Assembly (NCBI GenBank): GCA_036674765.1
Contig: JARVKI010000078.1
Span: forward strand, 69,501 to 133,500
Length of the DNA: 64,000 bases
Reading direction: 5' to 3'
From: Seiridium cupressi
Lineage: Eukaryota > Ascomycota > Sordariomycetes > Amphisphaeriales > Sporocadaceae
The position numbers were made by a program, and so were the translations under genes. Of this stretch, positions 35,745 through 46,988 are shown piece by piece. Below the pieces are notes generated by a model, which searched no databases, was not told the DNA's origin, and saw only the letters and a program-made list of their open reading frames with translations. Each line of letters begins with the position of its first letter. Positions within the stretch are counted from its first letter, which is position 1.

Positions 35745-36527
35745 AGTTATATACTTTGGTTGGACCAAAGCTAAGAAGTGAGAGTTACCGAGTCGGATAT
35801 CATGTCCGAAGTTTGTTAATCAGGGTTGATATCGCTGGAAAGAATCAGCGTTCGAAACGGCTATCAATTGTAGGGGCAAGTCTATCACGGTCTTCGAAAT
35901 CATATCTTAATGTATCATATCAATGCCGTCGTCTCGGTCGACTTATAGTTTTGAAGATGTGGTGTCGGGCCGAGTGTTTGGATGGGGGAAGCTACCATAG
36001 TTTCCGAGCCTTGTCTTCATATGTGACATTACTGGAGCGGTGATGAGGTCAAGTTTACCATATATTGAATTGCTCTTCCCGTTGGGATTGCTGGTTCATC
36101 CGACCTAGTCCAAAGCCTTGAGCTGCTGCGGGTCTGGGTTCCTAGTCTACAGGATAGGAAATATATGCGATGCGACAAAGAGTCTTTGTCTTTTTGGCGA
36201 TAACAATCTCGGCGAAAACTACATGTACGTTACTGAGCTTGCAATAGTGGTTAGGCGGCTCTCGGCGATCACGCCATCGCCATCCGGTACGGGCCAGCCG
36301 GCCACTAGAGCTAGCGGGGCAGGATCTTTCTTTTGGCAGGAGGTATTCTGTGGACCGGGATCGGACGGTAACATTTTATTGTCTGGTGTAAAGGACACCA
36401 TAGCTCAAGCTCCGGTGTTCATTTGCATGTGCCGAAGAGAAATTGATTATAAGAGTCAATACGTTGCTGGGAATCACTGTCCTTATTGGCCTTGTTCGAG
36501 CAGTCTTGTCGAAGTACAAAAGTCAAC
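35745..36527. other. Intergenic region upstream of APS kinase
   Basis: Holds the APS kinase promoter. A plus frame at 36118-36678 overlaps the first APS kinase intron and shows no family resemblance, so it is not called. Confidence 0.5.
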
Positions 36528-37480
36528 ATGGCGACGTAAGTTGGTCCCCCCAATCGAAAGAATGCCCCTCCATCTGCAGAATAACCCCACCATCCCGATG
36601 CCATTCTCAAGAGCACGCGCATCTGCTTCGTGTTATGACATAGACCGGATTCTCTATTCTGCCCATCCAGACCGATGATCTTGGGATGTGTATCTGTCTA
36701 ACAACAACTCCCTAGCAACATCACATGGCACCCTTCCCTTTCGCGGCGCGAACGCAATGAGTTCCGCAAGCAGCGCGGCATGACCATCTGGTTCACTGGC
36801 CTCAGCGCATCCGGTAAATCGACTGTCGCCACGGCTCTAGAGCAGCACCTGCTGCACTTGGGGCTTGCTACCTACCGCCTGGACGGGGACAATGTCAGGT
36901 TTGGTCTGAACAAGGATCTGGGCTTCAGCGAGAAGGACCGAAATGAGAACATTCGCAGAATCGCCGAGGTACGTCTTTCGCTGGCTGGAGACGGGGAGAG
37001 AGACATGAGACTGCCAGATATCCGCAGCGGAGCTCCAAGTTCTGACTGGGGTGCATGCCATACAATGGCGCATATCGGGAAATCCGAAATCAGCTAACAT
37101 TTTGTGTCTAGGTTGCCAAGCTCTTCGCCGACTCCAGCACCATCGCCCTGACCTCCTTCATCTCTCCGTACCGAGCGGACCGTCTGGTTGCCCGCGAGCT
37201 GCACGAAGCGGCTGGCCCTGGCGGCGCTGATGATGAGCCGATCCCATTCATCGAAGTATACGTCGATGTCCCCGTGTCCGTGGCCGAGCAACGCGACCCC
37301 AAAGGTTTATACAAGAAGGCCCGTGCCGGAGAGATCAAGGAGTTCACGGGTATCAGTGCTCCCTACGAGGCGCCCGAGAATGCTGAGATCGTTATCAAGA
37401 CGCACGAGAAGAGCGTCGAGGAGTGCGTGCAGCAGATTGTTGAGTGGCTGAGCGAAAAGGGGTATATCAAGCTCCAGTAG
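36528..37480 (+). CDS. MET14: Adenylylsulfate (APS) kinase
   Basis: Exons 36528-36535 (8 bp, ATG GCG AC), 36716-36968 and 37112-37480 give 209 aa, the usual length of fungal APS kinase. The tiny first exon is supported by a GTAAGT donor, a CTAAC branch site, a CTAG acceptor and restoration of the family N-terminus [16 protein letters not shown]. The P-loop is [17 protein letters not shown] (about 29-45); [19 protein letters not shown] is the APS-binding region; FISPYRADR and [20 protein letters not shown] are the conserved kinase lid and second substrate segment; [18 protein letters not shown] closes the domain. The enzyme phosphorylates APS to PAPS in the cytosol for sulfate assimilation. 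MET14 is the yeast name and sC/sD the Aspergillus style. It is separated by 327 bp from the convergent V-ATPase gene. Confidence 0.96.
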
Positions 37481-37807
37481 ATGGGTAACGGGACAAATCT
37501 CAATTTGCATTTAGGTCGGGTATCCGGAGGGTAGATAGGCTTGGATGTGGATCATTAGAAATGGGCAAACTCCTCGCGTTACGGGATGTGTTCTCTCGCG
37601 TCATGATTCTGTATCACTTCTGGTGCATCCCTGCAGATATGAAGTCAGCATAATAGTGGGTGTTTGTGCTGGGTCCTTCGCCGATGCAGCTGAACAAGGA
37701 TGAAGAGCTAGTAGGATATACTCTAGAATATAGGTCCATTCCCCCAACACTACTTGGACCTCGATATGTCTCATTCACTATGCTTTGCACTTATCCGCTC
37801 CCCGGCT
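37481..37807. other. Convergent intergenic spacer
   Basis: 327 bp between the stop codons of the APS kinase and V-ATPase subunit C genes. Nothing beyond 3' untranslated regions is expected. Confidence 0.6.
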
Positions 37808-39018
37808 CTACAGCTCGATTTCGTAGTAGACATATGCCGTGTATTCGTTCTCGCCCAGCCCTGCTGCTGCCATCTCCGAAGAAAGGGCCGCATCGTCCTT
37901 GGTGATCCGGCCACGCTTATCCCGTCCAAAGGCGTTGCCCCCCAGATGCGAAAATGATTTGTCCAGCGAGTCTTTGACCTTTTGCGATGCTTTGGAGGTT
38001 GTGACAATCAAGTTTGGCGAGTATTCCAAGGGTAGACCGTAACGGAGTACACTCTCAACGAAGACACGCAAAGCCAGCAGATGGGCCCAGATCATGACGC
38101 TCTCCGACCAACCGGTCCGAGAAAGACGTAGGGCCTCACCCCAAACCTTCCTCTCTTCCTTAGCCACCCTTTCGAATTCGCGCTGCTCCTCCTCCTTGCC
38201 GCCCTCGACGTGCTTATACGGTCTGGGCGTCCACTTGTTCTCGCGGCACTTCTGCTGGAACTCAGAACTGTGCTTCTTGAACGTCGTAGCGGCGAAAAGA
38301 GTGAACTCTTCATCGTGCGCGACCTCGTAAGCAGACCGCGGCACGACCATGGGCGAGATGCTCTCGTAGCTCTTCAGGAATTCCTTCTTGACGTTTGTCG
38401 GAACGGCGATCAGGTGAGTTTCAAGGTATTCGGAGTCATTGATGAGAATGGATGGGTCCACGATAGGCGTCAACGACTTGGTGGCCAGATTGCCCGTCTG
38501 TTTTCTCTGCAGAGTGGCCAAGTTGTTCTTCACCGAATTGTACTGGTTGAGCTTGCCCTTCAGATCATTGTCGATCGTCGCCAGTTCTTTCTGCAGCCCA
38601 TCGACTAGCTCGGCGATAGGCTTGTCGGCTCGGTATCGTACTTTGTTCCAGGAGAATGTCCTTAGGTAGTTGTCGGTTGGCTCTGTCTCGCAGCACATCA
38701 GTGTCTGAGCTCAGCACCAAGACGGGACGGACGAGAGGGAGGGGGGGGCATACTGTCATTGACGGTCTTCTGCTGGCTGACCTTGTCCTCGTTTCCATCC
38801 AAAAGCGTGCGCAACGAGTCGGACACGCGGGAGACAAGACCTTGGCAGGCGGATTCCAGCTTGGTCAGGTCATCTGCCTGCTGAACCAATGCGTCCAGTG
38901 TGCCGATCTTGAAATGCGGAATCTGGAAGGGCAAGACAGTGCCATTATCGCCAACGACCGGCTTGAGGCTGTCGCCCGTGTCCTCGGGAAGGGAGATGAA
39001 GATGTACTTTGCGGTCAT
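37808..39018 (-). CDS. VMA5: V-type proton ATPase subunit C
   Basis: Minus-strand exons 39018-38754 and 38682-37808 join over a 71-bp intron (phase 1) to give 379 aa, normal for fungal subunit C. The N-terminus KYIFISLPED and HFKIGTLDALVQQADDL match the family start. The conserved body includes FSWNKVRYRADKPIAELVD, LNQYNSVKNNLATLQRKQTG, LIAVPTNVKKEFLKSYESI and MVVPRSAYEV, and the C-terminal ALRVFVESVLRYGLPLEY block, ending EYTAYVYYEIEL. The protein is the elongated clamp linking the V1 peripheral stalks to the V0 sector of the vacuolar ATPase and controls reversible V1-V0 assembly. The acceptor after GAGACAG was chosen because it restores VNDKPTDNYLRTF. A housekeeping gene with no oddities. 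Confidence 0.95.
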
Positions 39019-40613
39019 GGCTGCATGTTGTCATAGGGATGATGTACGGTAGGAAGCTGCCCCGGCGTTCAAAGTGGGAGGGACTGACGTTGATGGCTCG
39101 AGAGCAGCTGACGGCTGTGATTGGCAGGGCAGCTTGGAGCTCCCCACCGCATCGATCTGGGCGACAGCTGGAGTTCAGTAGAGGGGCGGTGGTTCCCGTC
39201 TGTACATTACATAGCCCGGCGTATCTCGATTTACAAGACCACTGCGTCGCCACACTACTTGGTCTGCCTTGATACGTACATTACACATGGAGACAACCGT
39301 CCCTTTTCAAACCCTCCCAGCGTGTGCCATAAATGAGTTTGCTGAGTGTGCTTCTGAGCTGGGAGGCGTAAAGAGTCCAGATGAACCTCACTAGGGCTTT
39401 CATGAATTTCTATAGAGATTTTCGGGCTCCTTGCAAAGGTTCTCGTCCTGATAAGCAGCAAGATTGGACTACATTGTAATATGTATACGCATCAGATATA
39501 AAACTGCGTAGGTTTATAGACAAACATAGGGCATCTGGTTTTGCGGCCATGCTGTATGACGACAACATACGGCAGATCTGTACCTACCTATCTGCCTAGC
39601 CTGCCTAGTTACTTGTGCATTCAAGCGTGTAGCAGTAAAGCCAAGCGTATAATCAATTGTAGCTGGCGCCGAGGGTCTCTTTGCGCGGGATCATAAGACG
39701 GCACAAGGTAATTGTTAGTGTACTAGCAGACGATAAATCGGAGACTGTTCCGACATTTCCGTCCTCCGAATGAGAGGTTGCTCTAAATTCAGACACGGTC
39801 TGATGTCGCGAAAGCTCGGCTGATACATCTGTCACATGTGCTACCGGACGCATTGCCGTCAAAGGTCGATTGATCAATCTTCCTGCTCGCGACGGGCTTG
39901 AAACAGGGCATTCGTTCTCAGCAGTCCGCTGCCGTAGCGCTAGTGCCAGCCACAGCCACCACACCCGCGTATTTGCACTTGTCCCAGATGGGCAGTGGTA
40001 CACGACCCTTGGCTCGATGAGTCGACGTGGAAAACCAACCGCCGCGGTGATGCAGCTGCGCTTTGGCTGAGCGAGATCAGGGCAGGGCCTCCAGCACCTG
40101 CAACGTCTGCCGCCTTGTCATGCCTCTGCACATACAGACCGCAAGGAGAAATTAGGTCGTCGAGCTTCCCTCATTTGTTAGCAGCGTCGAATTCCACTCC
40201 CCTACAGGTACACAGCGAGCAGGCGGGTGGTTTCAAACTCACTGGATCGGTACAGAAACCCTGCGATACTTGCGCGACCCCTCCCATGTTCGCGACACGC
40301 ATCGTCAACAATATCGTCGGCCGCTGCTATCCCTTGCGTTGGTCACAGATTGCCTCGAGGCCGCGGCCAACATCTACGCCTGGCTCCAACGTTAAAACCA
40401 TTCCGTGCGACTTTCTTCCCGATCACACTCGAGTCGTGACCAGCAGACAATAAGACACCCTGCCAGGCACTGCGTTGTAGCTACACTCCCTTGGCCTCGA
40501 ACATGCCACACTGAGAGATAAATGGGACCGAAGGAGCCAATCCACCAGTGGCGCTTCTATCAACACCAAGAACAAAGCATATATGGCTCAGGGCACGGCT
40601 GCTGCTACACCCG
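39019..40613. other. Divergent promoter region
   Basis: Lies between the V-ATPase start (minus) and the AT-hook gene start (plus). Contains TACATTGTA at 39470-39478. A 116-codon minus frame at 39653-40003 has one hydrophobic patch but no start context or homology I recognise. A GTG-initiated extension of the AT-hook frame reaches 40548. Confidence 0.5.
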
Positions 40614-43448
40614 ATGGCGACCGTGACAAGTAGTACAGCCCTACCAGCTGTCCCCGATCAAGCACCACAGCCCTCATCTACAAGCCCAGCTTTAGTGAGC
40701 AGCCAGCATCGTGCAACTCCTATCGGAACTTCCGCCCCCATAACCGATGGTGTGCTCCATCCTGGTCTCCGCTTGGATATGAGAAATGCCAATGGCGCCC
40801 AAAGAGATGGCCGCGTCCGAAATCCCATCCCGAGCAAGCTGAAGGGCAAGACGGACGAGAAGAAGGGGAATTTCAATGTTATGCACATGGACATCTCGAA
40901 CTCAGGGGAAAGCCAGGCCAGGTATGATGCTGCGAAGCGAAGCAGCGAGAACACGGCCCTCCAAGCCAAGTTGGCCGAGACAGACCACTATGTGTCCCAT
41001 CACAGGAGAGCGAACTATGCCCGTGCGAAATCTATCTCGGATAGTGCAACACCAGCGCCTCCGCCACCGCCCGTACTCCGGAATCGAAATCTTGCCCCTG
41101 AGGATGTCAAGGCAGAACAAGCACGTCTACTAACGCTTCTTCGCACGCTGCCTCATGCCAACATCGTGGACCAAATCTGCAAGGCACTGGCGTTCTTTGG
41201 CGGGATACCAGATGCGCCGCCTCCGCCAGATGGAAAGTTCCCAGATAGTGGCGAGGCGAATGGGTCTGGTCATCTATTTGTAGGATGGCTCTCGGAAATC
41301 TTCCCAGATCTCGAGCGTCCACGCAGACCTGCTTTACAGTTGTCTGCTCCACCCAAACGCCCGAGAGGTCGTCCAAAGGGCAGCAAAGCAACTAAAGCGA
41401 GGAGAGACAAGGGCGTCAAGAAGGGTGTCAAGGCCGTGGATGGAAGCCCAACAGCTCACGCCCCGGATGCGCAAGATGGCGACGAGGATGGCTGGGAGGA
41501 TGTGAACGACAGTCTAGTGGTTGCGGACAGGGAAGCTGATAGCGTGGAAGATCGAGTGCTCTCTTTACTGCAAACTACGCACCCTTCCGCAGTTCCACTC
41601 GAAACACCAGCGACAGGCGGCTCTTCAGCATTCACATCCATAAACCCCGTATCAATGGATGCCGCCTCAACCACCAAAAAGCGTGGCAGGCCAAAGGGCT
41701 CAAAGAACCGGCAAAGGGAGGCAGGGACTCAGGATGCACCCCACGATCAGACGGAGCTCTCCGTGGCCCCGACGACCACCGCGACATTCCAACCTCCCGT
41801 TGTAGTTGACACTACACAGTCGGCTACCGCAACTCCCAGCAAGAAGGTAACTGGTGGTCGTGCAAAAGGTGGAAAGAAGAAAGCCACCAATGCTAATGCC
41901 ACGGTCGACGCTGTGTCAGGCCCCCAACTTCCAGCTCCCCCAATCGGAACCAGCACATCATACATTCCTCCTCCAACCTTGCCGCTCCCTGCTACGAGAC
42001 CTATAACACCTGCCCCAGGTGCCATCAATGGAAGTAGCAGCAAGACCAAGCGCACACAATTGCCATCACAAACGCAGACTTCGGCTTCTACGCAGGCCCC
42101 TCCACCAGCACAAGCAGCTCCACAGGTGAAGGAGTCCGCCATCACCAGCGCCAAGCGGAAACGTCAAAATAACAAGCCTGCCGGGAAGGCGGCCAATGCT
42201 ATGGGAACAGAAGGCTCCACTGGTGCTGTATTTGACAACAACCAAGCAGCGCCTCCATTAACACCGACTTTAGGCCCTGGCAATCCTAGCCAAAACCAGT
42301 CTCAGGCGAACTCCATGCCCACGACCAACAGCATTGCAGCTCCACCAGCTAAACGTCCTCGCAAGTCAACCACGACCGCATCAAAGCGCAAGAGTACCAC
42401 AGCTAATTCAGGAGATGTAACGCCCTCGGCTCCTTCCGCGGACTCTGCGTCAAGTCAGCAGCCCATTGCGACCAAAAACACGACAAAGCCGAACCGGCCT
42501 CATGCCGAAGGACTCGAGGCTCATTACGAGCACTTTGCTGCCCTTCAGAGCAACAATGACCAACCCCAAGCCTATGGGAATCAACCACAACAACAGCTTC
42601 CAGCAACCAATGTAAGTACGTCATCAGCATCAGCGGAGGGCCTGGAGGCACATTACGAACGTTTTCAATCATTGCAAAATCGCCAGCAGAGTGTCCCGCA
42701 GACCGCCTCACAGAATGCCAATCCACGGCAGCAGTCACGACAAATTCACGCTCAGGCAGTTCAACCTACATCGCCCGCCCCGCCTCAGTTGTCGAAAACA
42801 CCACAAATGGGAACGCTCCCATCGCAGCAGCAAAATAATAGACCAGCCACCAATACACCAAACTACTACGCCCAGAGCCAAACTCCAGCATTCGTAGTGC
42901 AGCAGGGATCTTATTCAGCAAGCCAACGCCAGTCGCAGAACACGAGCACGAGCTCCCCGGGGACTGGGCTCGTGTCTCATGTCACGCATTCTCCGCAATA
43001 TGCTACACAAAACAGCAATTCTCCACTTATGAGCAACGATACGACGTTTCGAGGCTCCCCTTCCTTGGGATTTGCTTCTCGACGCACTCCCTCTGCTTCG
43101 CCGATGGACAATACTTATCGAACCAATAATATCGCGAATCAATCCTTTGCGAACCCGCGCCAGACGCCTGCTACTTCACATGCTGGGGTACCGCCTGGAT
43201 ATTCGTCTTTTACAGATAACAGCTTCCTTGATCTCCAAAGCTTCGACTCAACTAACGGTAACAACATGGGTTTCGGCGGCACTGGGTCGTATACTATAGG
43301 TGGCAGTAATGTACAGCGGAATAATAGTGCATCTAACACCGGCGCTGCATATGCGAACGCAGCTATGACGAATGGAACATACGATCAAAACGGGCTCAAT
43401 AAGGGAGCTCTTAATACTGCCTACAGGGGCCAAGCACGGTGGTCATGA
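40614..43448 (+). CDS. Large AT-hook DNA-binding protein
   Basis: One long exon of 944 aa from the first ATG in frame at 40614 (the frame is open to 40548, and an upstream exon is possible). The N-terminal 200 residues contain a conserved-looking block, NFNVMHMDISNSGESQARYD, and a Leu-rich helix (ARLLTLLRTLPHANIVDQIC). Two AT-hooks follow: PKRPRGRPKGSK (about 248) and KKRGRPKGSK (about 365), with further basic patches such as KRKRQNNKPAGKAAN and AKRPRKSTT. The C-terminal half is Gln/Asn/Ser/Pro-rich and disordered. A tandem element EGLEAHYE-x-F occurs twice (DNA about 42507 and 42636). The layout indicates a nuclear AT-rich-DNA-binding or chromatin-associated factor; the regulon is unknown. 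The remarkable lack of introns and polyQ/N richness are typical of fungal regulators. I know similar fungal proteins only under descriptive names. Confidence 0.8.
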   Translation: MATVTSSTALPAVPDQAPQPSSTSPALVSSQHRATPIGTSAPITDGVLHPGLRLDMRNANGAQRDGRVRNPIPSKLKGKTDEKKGNFNVMHMDISNSGESQARYDAAKRSSENTALQAKLAETDHYVSHHRRANYARAKSISDSATPAPPPPPVLRNRNLAPEDVKAEQARLLTLLRTLPHANIVDQICKALAFFGGIPDAPPPPDGKFPDSGEANGSGHLFVGWLSEIFPDLERPRRPALQLSAPPKRPRGRPKGSKATKARRDKGVKKGVKAVDGSPTAHAPDAQDGDEDGWEDVNDSLVVADREADSVEDRVLSLLQTTHPSAVPLETPATGGSSAFTSINPVSMDAASTTKKRGRPKGSKNRQREAGTQDAPHDQTELSVAPTTTATFQPPVVVDTTQSATATPSKKVTGGRAKGGKKKATNANATVDAVSGPQLPAPPIGTSTSYIPPPTLPLPATRPITPAPGAINGSSSKTKRTQLPSQTQTSASTQAPPPAQAAPQVKESAITSAKRKRQNNKPAGKAANAMGTEGSTGAVFDNNQAAPPLTPTLGPGNPSQNQSQANSMPTTNSIAAPPAKRPRKSTTTASKRKSTTANSGDVTPSAPSADSASSQQPIATKNTTKPNRPHAEGLEAHYEHFAALQSNNDQPQAYGNQPQQQLPATNVSTSSASAEGLEAHYERFQSLQNRQQSVPQTASQNANPRQQSRQIHAQAVQPTSPAPPQLSKTPQMGTLPSQQQNNRPATNTPNYYAQSQTPAFVVQQGSYSASQRQSQNTSTSSPGTGLVSHVTHSPQYATQNSNSPLMSNDTTFRGSPSLGFASRRTPSASPMDNTYRTNNIANQSFANPRQTPATSHAGVPPGYSSFTDNSFLDLQSFDSTNGNNMGFGGTGSYTIGGSNVQRNNSASNTGAAYANAAMTNGTYDQNGLNKGALNTAYRGQARWS

Positions 43449-43735
43449 CGAATTTATGATTTAAAACAGCGAGGAATGATGGAAATAACGTGCTGGAGCG
43501 ATTTTCATATCACGTGATGGCAGGTTTTATCTCGGCGTTGAATGGGTGATGTTCTCTTGAGTCGGCGTATATATGACTTCGATGCAGACTGCTGCGCAAA
43601 TTCCATGCCAGTTACGTCAGAACTTCGCTTCTCATGGGCATTGGTTTGAGTTTTTACGTTTGCGGAAATAGCCAATGAGATGATATTTACACATTAGGAT
43701 GCCATCAGGGGCCTGAATGAATATACCATCAATCC
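43449..43735. other. 3' flank of the AT-hook gene
   Basis: No coding frame. Leads into a poly-G run and an assembly gap. Confidence 0.5.
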
Positions 43736-43858
43736 GGGGGGGGGGGGGGGGGGGGGGTTTATAATTTGGTTTTTGGTTGAGTGAGTTTTAAAGCGGGGGG
43801 TTTATAAACAATAATTAAAAGTTTGAGAGTAATGAGAGGAAGAGATGTNNNNNNNNNN

Positions 43859-43922
<64 letters not shown>
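43736..43922. other. Assembly gap flanked by G22 and C64 homopolymers
   Basis: A run of 22 G (43736-43757), then the short repeat GGGGGGTTTATAA seen twice (about 43752 and 43795), 10 N (43849-43858), and 64 C (43859-43922). The N block marks a scaffold join. The homopolymers and the duplicated junction suggest collapsed or artefactual low-complexity sequence rather than a biological tract. Confidence 0.85.
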
Positions 43923-43923
<1 letters not shown>

Positions 43924-44110
43924 CCTTAATCCTTTGTTGATTCGTGTAAGTCGATTCTCGACGCGGTTATGATCACGATTGATTCATCGTTGAGCCTTAC
44001 TGGCCTTGCATAGGTGCTAATATTATTTATATTACTATATTAGAATTCGCCGTAGTCGTGGCGCGATAATAAAGACACCCAGGTTTCAAAAAACCGTGAT
44101 ATCGTAAGCC

Positions 44111-45126
44111 TCACAAAGCATCATGGAAAAGAGCGCCGGAAATGGGCGTACTGTTCAAAGGAAAGGTCAATGACCAAACATATGGAGGGAGAGCAATGAC
44201 CATATTCGTGTCCATAAGAGCTTGGTTTTCTTCAGACGTTTGTTTTACTCTCAATGACGCTTGAATTACTAATACAGCCTGTGGCAACAGCCAGAGTGTT
44301 GCTCGAACAGGGAAAGCCTCCGGACCAGACCAGATTAACCCAACTGTGCCTTTCTCGACCTTTAGAACTACTTCGTTTGCATATTGCCTCGAAGTGACCG
44401 CATTCGCTTGCAAGGGACCATCGCCGATACCATATATCAAATCTCAGATTTTCAGGTAATACGAAAACTCAGGTAAGTCGACCATTGCAAGCTTTGAGAA
44501 GTATTCGGTCTGGACGGCGCACGTAGCAAGAGTGATTGTCCGCACTCCGAAAGATTGGAGTTCTCGACGCTATGTCTCACTGGCCATAGCAAGGGCTGCT
44601 TTCCAACCATTGTAGACACTTAGCTTGTTAGTGGATACCAGGAATGGAATTACTGGGTGCTGGCTCATGAATGGCATAGGAACATATGCATAGCAGACGT
44701 GTTGTTGATAATGGACCCTTTAGCCTCAATCAAAAGAGGAGCGAATGGGTGGAGCATGGCGAACGGACTCCAGAAATTGAGGCCGAACAATTGTTTGCCA
44801 TCCGCAATAGAGGTGTCTAGAGCTGGCAAGAAGATACCTCCGCCGCTCTTGTTGACGCTCTCCATGGCAATAGCGATCGACTCGGAGGACAGCACATCGA
44901 CCATCAGAACGGTGACATTGTCCACGTTGGGAATAGCTGTTGAGATTGTTGGAGCGTTTCGTACAGTTGCAAATACTGTCAGAATAGGGGCTTGGTGGGA
45001 GGATATTGGAGCTGATAATTGTCCGACAGATAACATCATTAGCAACCTAATACGTCGCTTTGGCGCAACGGCCAGGAACACCTCAACTAGGCTCCAGCCA
45101 TCTGGATTATCAGGCTTCTCAGCCAC
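44111..45126 (-). pseudogene. Decayed short-chain dehydrogenase (AYR1-like)
   Basis: Minus-strand pieces follow the order of a 1-acyl-DHAP-reductase-like SDR: VFATVRNAP and NVTVLMVDVLSSESIAIAM (after the nucleotide-binding strand), ADGKQLFGLNFWSPFAMLH with FAPLLIEAKGSIINNTSA, then VYNGWKAALAMASET (active-site Tyr-x-x-x-Lys kept as YNGWK), RRELQSFGVRTITLA, and QYANEVVLKVEKGTVGLIWSG. The Gly-rich GxxxGIG loop is unrecognisable, the LVNNAG segment is missing after VNKSGGG, and an in-frame TAG (44570-44572) follows the SET residues. The parts also need more than one frame. This is therefore a relic; the C-terminal boundary is uncertain. The intact family reduces acyl-dihydroxyacetone phosphate or related ketones. 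Confidence 0.7.
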
Positions 45127-45602
45127 TACATATAGACTATCTACCTCCCTCTACCCTCAGCATCCTTCTGAATACCCGAGCAATGCCTCATTTCACCTCA
45201 CAACCTTCGTTCCATCCTGACAAATACATGGTAACCCTTCTCATGGAAGATGTCCGCCGGCGGAGCTGCCAGTAATCAAGACGGTCTTTCGGACAGCAGC
45301 CTTTGAATGAATGGTATTGCGGTGTGCTTGACGGTATGTTAGGATCGCTAGCTTTCATGGTACAAGATGGGGTCTAGTGATTTCTATAGGAAACAAATGG
45401 TAAATTGTCGAGTGCCAATAGTTAGGTTCTGGCCGCTCTGAGGACTTAATCCAGGCCATGACATCCCCGTGAACGCTCACTTGCTAACTCAAAATGGTAT
45501 GCAAACAATGTCTTCGCATTTGGGAACGCTAACTTGATATAAGCATCGTCACGTATCCTTGAGGTAAGCAATTCATTTCAGAATCTTAACCAACTCAAGC
45601 TA

Positions 45603-46292
45603 ATGATCGGCAAAACCGAGCCTGGGAGAATGGCTGGAACACACGGGTTGGGAGGATTTCATGGCTCACTAGCCAGGATGCCTTTCATCGTTTATTCAAA
45701 CGTTGAGAAAGAAGACCCGGCCACGAAGAGACTGATCAGGGGCCATGTGATGCAAGGGGAAAAGCAGAAAAAGGTTCGACGCCGCCACAGCCAACAGTTT
45801 GGCTGCGGTCCAATGGTCGTCTGCGTCAAGCTGATGCAGCTCAAGTTGGAAGAAGTAGTTGGACTTTACACGCCGCTAGTAGCGAAAGAGTTTAATTACG
45901 ATATCGAGGGACAGGTAAAATGTCTACATGGAGTAGATGAGGAGTTGTGCTGTTTGGAGATGCTACATAAGTTCACCTTCAGGTCACCAAAGCCGAATAC
46001 TAATTGTGCAAAGCCACTGCGCCTCACCCATGTCTGGTATGGGTACGACTTTGGCCTTTCTAAGGGCTTTTCATCTGGCAGATTGTCTGTCAGGCCATCC
46101 CAACCATCGTGCAGCCGCATCGAGGCTTATGAACGGAGGATGAGACCTGAAGTTGACCGCGCACAGAAGCTGTACTTTGGTATCATTCGTCTCTTCAATC
46201 TAGAGACGTCTTGGTGTTTATGGATACTGAGCACCACTATAAGATTTCTGAACTGGTCCGGAAGATTAAGTCTCTTATTTATGCTAAAGTGA
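45603..46292 (+). pseudogene. Possible fragment of a fungal transcription-factor-like gene
   Basis: A plus frame of 229 codons opens with a region, MPFIVYSNVEKEDPATKRL then IRGHVMQGEKQKK, that resembles the FVNV...R..I..HVM..... start of fungal-specific transcription-factor-like proteins lacking a zinc cluster. The rest (from about residue 60) has no such similarity, lacks the expected helical C-terminal domain and may run in a wrong frame. I therefore treat it as a remnant. The flanks to 46988 show no matching continuation. Confidence 0.3.
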
Positions 46293-46988
46293 GAACCAGA
46301 AGACCTGCTGTTGATTCAGGACTACGGGCTCCGTCGATTATCGAGATCAAGAGAATAGGTGGCAGTAACTTTCATCGGACTATATAGTGGCTTACCCACT
46401 CGCTGCCATCAACGCACCAATCTGTAGTATACTTGCGACCATAGAACCCAAACTCTAACCCTATTGTTGGGTAATAGAAGTCAAATTCATTATTAGCGCC
46501 CACTTCGATATCTGTAACTACCACACTTCTAGTCCTCCGGTATGAACCTGGGAAGGGAGCTGGCGTGAATATTGATCTCCTAAATGGAGCTACATAAAGA
46601 ACAACAGGCGAGCAGTCGGTCGTGGAAGGCGTTACTAAGTGAGAATTGAGGAATACGTCTGATATTCGTATGGTAGAGTTTATGGGGCCGACAGCAAAAC
46701 TAGACTCATGCCAACAGCTCCAGCTTTGAGATTAGTAACAGATCAGATCGAAATAAGCTAGTGTATTTCCTGCAGAGTCGGCCTAGACGAGGAGTTGAAA
46801 TATAATGAGACCAATGTGGAACCCTGTAAATGGGCACAACACATCTATCTGTTGAGAGTCAATCGAGAATTGTACCACCTTTATCTAATACTCCAGCACT
46901 TGTGACTGGTTAACATTCATTCATCACTTTTGTCACATCTCCTGTCCCAATTTTTCTTTTTTCCTTTTTTTTCTTTCCAGTTCGCCCT
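46293..46988. other. Intergenic region
   Basis: AT-rich stretch with a pyrimidine tract at about 46950-46980. No supported gene; 3' flank of the membrane-protein gene. Confidence 0.5.

Noticed and set aside
36118..36678. 186-codon plus frame
   Set aside because: It covers the first APS kinase exon and intron; the APS kinase model is supported by family N-terminus and splice signals.
39653..40003. 116-codon minus frame with a hydrophobic segment
   Set aside because: No start context, no family resemblance and located in a divergent promoter region.
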